NCBI RefSeq assembly: GCF_016428855.1
Contig: NZ_JAELTN010000020.1
Span: 1 to 64,000, forward strand
DNA from: Pedobacter sp. ASV28
Lineage (GTDB): Bacteria > Bacteroidota > Bacteroidia > Sphingobacteriales > Sphingobacteriaceae
DNA: 64,000 bases
Direction: 5' to 3'
A model generated the notes under the pieces. That model did not search any database. It was not told the DNA's origin and was given only the letters and a program-made list of their open reading frames with translations. Shown here in pieces: positions 60,008-64,000 of the stretch. Position numbers and translations under genes: made by a program. Every line of letters begins with the position of its first letter. Positions within the stretch are counted from its first letter, which is position 1.

Positions 60008-60715
60008 ATGAACAGTGAAGAGAAGATAAGAAGTGCGTTTGCCAACAAGGATTGGCAGGAAATAAAAGTAACCGACAGCTGGCAAATCTTCAAGATCATG
60101 GCCGAATTTGTAGATGGTTTTGAAAAACTATCTAAAATTGGCCCTTGTGTAAGTATTTTTGGTTCGGCCAGAACTGCCGAAACTAATCCTTATTATCAAA
60201 TTGCGGTTGATTGTGGACGTTTGTTAACCGAACGTGGTTATGGTGTAATTACAGGCGGTGGGCCAGGTATTATGGAGGCGGGAAATAAGGGAGCCCATCT
60301 AAACGGAGGCAAATCGGTAGGCTTAAATATAGACCTGCCTTTTGAACAGTTCCACAATAAATATATTGAGCCCAGTAAGCTTTTAGAGTTCGATTATTTC
60401 TTTGTAAGAAAAGTCATGTTTATGAAATATTCCCAAGGTTTTATTGTACTACCTGGAGGCATGGGCACCATGGATGAGCTTTTTGAGGCCCTGACATTAA
60501 TACAAACCGGCAAAATTGCCCGTTTCCCTATTGTTTTGGTAGGTTCTGCCTATTGGGGTGGTTTGGTAGATTGGCTAAAATCGACCATGCTAGAAAAAGA
60601 ACATAATATCCATGCAGAAGATTTAAATCTTTTTAGATTGGTGGATACTGCCGAAGAGGCAGCAGAACATATTTTCAGGTTCTATGATAAATATGTATTG
60701 AAACCAAACTTCTAA
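60008..60715 (+). CDS. LOG-family protein (TIGR00730 Rossmann fold)
   Basis: 235 residues. Signature GVITGGGPGIMEAGNKGA (about 79-96) and the PGGxGTxxE motif LPGGMGTMDELFEALTLIQTG (about 154-174). Homologues are nucleotide 5'-monophosphate phosphoribohydrolases (cytokinin-activating LOG/YgdH-like). Often called a lysine decarboxylase in old annotations, which is wrong. N-terminal 60 residues carry an extra helix, WQEIKVTDSWQIFKIMAEF. Strong terminator follows. Confidence 0.9.
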   Translation: MNSEEKIRSAFANKDWQEIKVTDSWQIFKIMAEFVDGFEKLSKIGPCVSIFGSARTAETNPYYQIAVDCGRLLTERGYGVITGGGPGIMEAGNKGAHLNGGKSVGLNIDLPFEQFHNKYIEPSKLLEFDYFFVRKVMFMKYSQGFIVLPGGMGTMDELFEALTLIQTGKIARFPIVLVGSAYWGGLVDWLKSTMLEKEHNIHAEDLNLFRLVDTAEEAAEHIFRFYDKYVLKPNF

Positions 60716-60729
60716 TTTATTGAGGTACG

Positions 60730-60755
60730 GGCTACCATTAGCTGTAATGGTAGCC
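60730..60755 (+). terminator. Intrinsic terminator of the LOG-family gene
   Basis: 11-bp perfect stem GGCTACCATTA (60730-60740) / TAATGGTAGCC (60745-60755), 4-nt loop, then TCTCTTTTT. The 338-bp gap to 61054 also holds the repeat at 60861. Confidence 0.9.
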
Positions 60756-60860
60756 TCTCTTTTTACTTCCCTCTCTGCCATTTCCACTTTATAGCGCCTG
60801 TTACTGGATTTAGAGGTTTTCTTGAGCACTTTGTACGATCCACAGCATTAGCTTGACTAA

Positions 60861-60935
60861 ACCGGGTTGTCGTGGAAAGCCCGCAATGAAGCGCAGCAAA
60901 ATGAGGACTTGCAACAAAAACGGGACTGACGCCAC
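60861..60935 (+). repeat. Intergenic repeat of the CGGGACT class, copy 3
   Basis: ACCGGGTTGTCGTGGAAAGC, then CCCGCAATGAAGCGCAGC and ACGGGACTGACG. It resembles the outer blocks of the elements at 7771 and 34032 but lacks their CCCGAT/ATCGGG hairpin, so it is a diverged relative at best. Confidence 0.4.
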
Positions 60936-61053
60936 CATAGCATACTACAATTGCTTTTCTAACCTATAAGACTATAAAACAAGTCCCTGTTTTATTTCGT
61001 TATTTTCAGCAATATTGAAATGGGATGTAACGTATTGTTCGATACTTCATCTA

Positions 61054-61566
61054 ATGAACAAAAACCTATCAATGGAAAAAATAGTTACATGGACAAAGGG
61101 GGTGTTTGATAGTTCGTATCAAATTTTCTGCGATGGCCAAATTTGCGGCAACCTGATTTTTGAAACTTGGAATAATCATGCATTGGGCATTATGTCAAAA
61201 AAAAACTATCATTTTAGATCGAACGGTTTTTCCAATGTAACAACGACCATTTACGGGGATCATAATGAGCAGCTTGGCGTAATCACCTATCACCCTTGGC
61301 AATTAAAGGCTACGGTAGTACTGAAAGACCAAACGCCTTTTTCTTGGGGCTATACCAATGGCTGGCTAAGCCAATGGGACATTAGCAATTACCAGGATAC
61401 CCAACTCCATTATAAAGCCTCAACTGGTGCTGGTACAGTTCACGGACAGAATTTAGATCATGAACTGGCATTACTTGCGGGGATTTATATCAAAGAATTC
61501 TTTTCACGTATTCTTGTTAGCCTTATCTTCTTTATCGTTATTACGGTAACCATTAGGCAAATTTAA
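61054..61566 (+). CDS. Tail-anchored protein of unknown function
   Basis: 170 residues. A soluble beta-rich part (IVTWTKGVFDSSYQIFCDGQ, YHFRSNGFSNVTTTIYGDHN; LQURP/Tub-like in feel with repeated Trp and aromatic residues) followed by one C-terminal membrane helix (about 148-168, RILVSLIFFIVITVTI). No motif recognised. The frame can be read back to a TTG at 61015; ATG 61054 or ATG 61072 (MEKIVTWTKG) are better candidates. Overlaps the DUF502 gene tail-to-tail by 4 bp. Confidence 0.65.
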   Translation: MNKNLSMEKIVTWTKGVFDSSYQIFCDGQICGNLIFETWNNHALGIMSKKNYHFRSNGFSNVTTTIYGDHNEQLGVITYHPWQLKATVVLKDQTPFSWGYTNGWLSQWDISNYQDTQLHYKASTGAGTVHGQNLDHELALLAGIYIKEFFSRILVSLIFFIVITVTIRQI

Positions 61567-62153
61567 ATATGGGTTACCCCTCCACTTACCACTAGCTTCA
61601 TGGCATCGGCAGCACTCATGTTCAGCGGCTTGATCTTTTCTTTTTTCACCACATAAACCTGTCCCGCAAAAGAATAGGAAAAAGGAAAATAGACAATTGC
61701 CTCGCCGGGAAGGCCCAACTTGCTCAGATCGTTCTGGGTCAGAAAGCCTATACGCTTCATTTCGCCTTCTGCTTCTACCAATACCGGGTGGTTAAACTTT
61801 TTCTCATCGCCCACAAAAGCTTCCGTAAGGTCCTTTATAGAACTATAGATAAAATTGAACAATGGCAATTTATTTAACCAACGCCTAAACCAATTGTACA
61901 TGGGTTCGGTCACAAAATAGGTCACAAAAATACCGGCGATAAGAATAATGACCAACACCAACACCAAACCCAGACCCGGTATATTACGACTTTCACCTGT
62001 CTTAGGATCAACGCCAAGAATATTGTTGATATTGAGCCAACTGTCTACAGTAGTAACAGCCCACACCACAATAAAAATACTGAGGGCTATGGGCACCACG
62101 ATCAACAATCCCTTAATAAGGTAATTTAACAATACCTTTCCTATCTTATTCAT
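61563..62153 (-). CDS. DUF502 family membrane protein
   Basis: 196 residues, two membrane helices (about 13-33 and 56-78), followed by a soluble C-terminal domain with KLPLFNFIYSSIKDLTEAFVGDEKKFNHPVLVE and GEAIVYFPFSYSFAGQVYVVKKEKI. This is the DUF502 arrangement, of unknown function; plant homologues (LCV/COV) act in vascular patterning. Lies upstream of the murF-alr fusion, 126 bp away on the same strand, possibly in one transcript. Confidence 0.87.
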   Translation of the reverse strand: MNKIGKVLLNYLIKGLLIVVPIALSIFIVVWAVTTVDSWLNINNILGVDPKTGESRNIPGLGLVLVLVIILIAGIFVTYFVTEPMYNWFRRWLNKLPLFNFIYSSIKDLTEAFVGDEKKFNHPVLVEAEGEMKRIGFLTQNDLSKLGLPGEAIVYFPFSYSFAGQVYVVKKEKIKPLNMSAADAMKLVVSGGVTHI

Positions 62154-62279
62154 GTGGTAAAATTAGTTATTTTTTAGTTGATTTAGTGGTTAGATGGTTG
62201 GTTGTTTAGGTGATTAGCGATTGGCGCATAGCGAAGTCCAGCCAACAAGTAAACAAACAAACCCGCAAAAACCCGCAAA

Positions 62280-64000
62280 TCATTCATAATAATAAACCCG
62301 CTTCACCCTTTGCGACACATTGGTCAAAATTTCATAGGGAATAGTATGAATGGCCTTGGCCACGTCGGCTATGGTATGTTCTTCATTAAATACCATTACT
62401 TCGTCCCCTACTTTAACATGGAGGCCCGTGACCTCCAACATGCACATATCCATGCATATTGCGCCTACGGTGGGCACAAGTTTCCCTGCTACCAACATTT
62501 TGCCTACCCCACTGCCCAATGCCCTGCTATAACCATCGGCATAGCCTATTTTTACCGTAGCAATTTTACCTCCGTTTGGCAATACACCTTTTCTCCCATA
62601 ACCAACCGTTTCATTTGGAGCAATGAGCTTAATCTGTGAAATGGTCGTTTTGAGCACCGCCACTGTTTGGAGACCACGACCATTAGGCAACGCGGTATCA
62701 AAACCATACAAGCCAATGCCAATCCTCACCATATCAAACTGCATATTGGGCCAACGTGTAATACCTGAAGTATTCAGTACATGCCGAATGGGCTTATCAT
62801 TTAATATTTCCACAATGCTAGTGTACATGGTCTGATAGGTGGAGACTTGATATTCTGTAAACTCATCGTGCTGGCTATCGTCACTGGCTACTAAATGAGT
62901 AAATATAGAGACTACCTTTAACTTTTGATTTTCCTTCAGCAAAGGCAATAGCAAAGATAAATCTACCAATTCTATACCTAACCTGTGCATGCCTGTATCT
63001 AACTTTAAATGAATGGGAAAATCTTTTACATCTGTCGGTAAAAAATGAAGGAAGTTCTGCAATAATTCAATGCTATATATTTCTGGCTCCAATTTAAACC
63101 TCACCATGGCATCAAAAGCCGAGGGTTCGGGACTCATGACCATGATAGGCAAGCCAATACCTGCCTTACGTAGTGCTATACCTTCATCTACATAGGCTAC
63201 AGCCAAATAATCTACCTTATGGTACTGCAATAGGTTAGCAATTTCAAACGTACCGCTACCATAGGAAAAAGCCTTCACCATGGCCATGGTCTTCACGCCT
63301 GAAGATAGCTTGGATCTATAAAACTGAAGATTACCAAGCAATGCATTGAGGTTTATTTCTAAAACCGTATCGTGGATTTTCTGTGTTAATCTTTTAATGA
63401 TCTTTTCAAACTCAAACTTACGGGCGCCTTTCACCAAAATGGTTTCATTAGCAAAATGTTCGTTCAACAATTGTTCGATAAAATCGGTAGTATCTTTATA
63501 GAATGATTTTTCTTTTAGGGCAAATAAATGCTGATGAGCCGAAATATGTTCTCCAATACCGATCAAACGATCAATTTTCTTTTCCTGAAGCAAAGATGAA
63601 ATCTCCCTGTACAATACTTCATCTAACTTTCCTGTCTCTACTAGATCAGATAAGATCAATGTTTTTTTGACATGTTGGTTTTGCTGGTTCAAAAAATCGA
63701 GGGCAATGGAGAGCGATGATAGATCTGCACTGTAGGAATCATCAATGATGGAGCAGTTGTCTATACCGTTTATCAACTGCAATCTCATCCCTACTCTCGC
63801 CAGTTTGCCCAACCTGTCTCCAATATCATGTACTGGATAGCCTATGGCCAGCATTGTGGCCCAACAAATAATCGCATTTTCTATCGAAGCTGCATCGGTA
63901 AAAGGAATTACACAACTTATCTCCTCGTTTTTGTATAGTGCTTTAAGTACAGTATTGGATGGGCCATGCTCTATTGCGATCACTCGTAGATCGGCCGCTT
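62280..64000 (-). CDS. MurF-Alr fusion: tripeptide-D-Ala-D-Ala ligase/alanine racemase (5' end outside window)
   Basis: The minus-strand frame is open to base 64000 (it reads AADLRVIAIEHGPSN upstream of the GTG at 63983), so the N-terminal MurF catalytic part lies outside. Present: the C-terminal MurF domain (SIIDDSYSADLSSLSIALDF) and a complete alanine racemase: PLP-Lys in MAMVKAFSYGSG, LKLDTGMHRLG, VRIGIGLYG and the catalytic Tyr in VGYGRKGVLPNGGK, PTVGAICMDMCML. In Bacteroidota the two enzymes that make and add D-Ala-D-Ala are commonly fused. Alanine racemase supplies D-alanine; MurF adds the dipeptide to UDP-MurNAc-tripeptide. Confidence 0.94.
   Translation of the reverse strand, partial: AADLRVIAIEHGPSNTVLKALYKNEEISCVIPFTDAASIENAIICWATMLAIGYPVHDIGDRLGKLARVGMRLQLINGIDNCSIIDDSYSADLSSLSIALDFLNQQNQHVKKTLILSDLVETGKLDEVLYREISSLLQEKKIDRLIGIGEHISAHQHLFALKEKSFYKDTTDFIEQLLNEHFANETILVKGARKFEFEKIIKRLTQKIHDTVLEINLNALLGNLQFYRSKLSSGVKTMAMVKAFSYGSGTFEIANLLQYHKVDYLAVAYVDEGIALRKAGIGLPIMVMSPEPSAFDAMVRFKLEPEIYSIELLQNFLHFLPTDVKDFPIHLKLDTGMHRLGIELVDLSLLLPLLKENQKLKVVSIFTHLVASDDSQHDEFTEYQVSTYQTMYTSIVEILNDKPIRHVLNTSGITRWPNMQFDMVRIGIGLYGFDTALPNGRGLQTVAVLKTTISQIKLIAPNETVGYGRKGVLPNGGKIATVKIGYADGYSRALGSGVGKMLVAGKLVPTVGAICMDMCMLEVTGLHVKVGDEVMVFNEEHTIADVAKAIHTIPYEILTNVSQRVKRVYYYE

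Noticed and set aside
60623-60829. 68-codon minus-strand open frame at the LOG-family gene end
   Set aside because: Runs through a strong terminator and the antisense of a real gene; a shadow.
1-64000. tRNA or rRNA genes, insertion sequences, prophage, integrase or attachment sites
   Set aside because: No cloverleaf-like sequence, transposase, integrase or terminal repeats were seen on either strand; only a tRNAscan or Infernal run could exclude small RNAs fully.

Overview
The window looks like chromosomal DNA of a Bacteroidota bacterium, most likely Sphingobacteriaceae and Pedobacter-like. The evidence is AT-rich DNA, promoters of the TTTG / TAnnTTTG type instead of -35/-10 boxes, a short 286-residue RpoD, a type III glutamine synthetase, type IX secretion components, a MurF-Alr fusion, an Oar-like TonB-dependent receptor, and very weak Shine-Dalgarno signals. 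I see no rRNA, tRNA, CRISPR array, phage or insertion sequence. Apart from two broken genes it is mostly ordinary core genome.

Layout. 1-4.2 kb: end of a PorU2-like type IX sortase, then asnB and a FemAB-like acyltransferase. 4.3-10 kb: TonB-like protein, glutamine synthetase III, purM, a 2OG-Fe(II) oxygenase, and an intergenic region full of repeats. 10-16.8 kb: dienelactone hydrolase, Oar-like receptor with a lipoprotein, dihydrolipoyl dehydrogenase. 17-25.5 kb: metallo-hydrolase, a decayed gene, GNAT, YegP, rpoD, gapdh, PhzF, aldo/keto reductase, M28 peptidase. 25.5-29.4 kb: minus-strand operon lolD, Rossmann protein, HAD-like protein lacking its nucleophile, S41 protease. 29.4-34 kb: a winged-helix regulator within a run of small membrane proteins, three of them preceded by the same palindromic operator. 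34-44.7 kb: sucC, a PH-domain protein, a 260-nt tract without G, two sensor kinases, asnS, a frameshifted TlpA-like pseudogene, a glutamate synthase-like protein, a Sua5/YrdC protein. 44.7-50.5 kb: a large secreted nuclease with a type IX sorting tail, NhaA, GNAT. 50.5-54.6 kb: trpD-F-B-A. 54.7-64 kb: TPR sensor kinase, SDR, recR, sodium:solute symporter, LOG-family protein, DUF502 protein, and a truncated murF-alr fusion.

The strongest regulatory discovery is upstream of trpD. A Bacteroidota promoter is followed at once by a 17-codon leader ORF with three consecutive Trp codons, then two mutually exclusive pairings and an intrinsic terminator that ends just before the trpD ATG. This is a textbook-shaped ribosome-mediated trp attenuator. 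Second is the triple operator CTTTGAAATACAAAG around the winged-helix regulator; it overlaps the predicted -7 boxes. Several apparent TTG starts in the window are really the TTTG of -7 promoter boxes, so I moved those starts to downstream ATGs.

All calls are from reading the sequence and from knowledge of the families; no database search was run.
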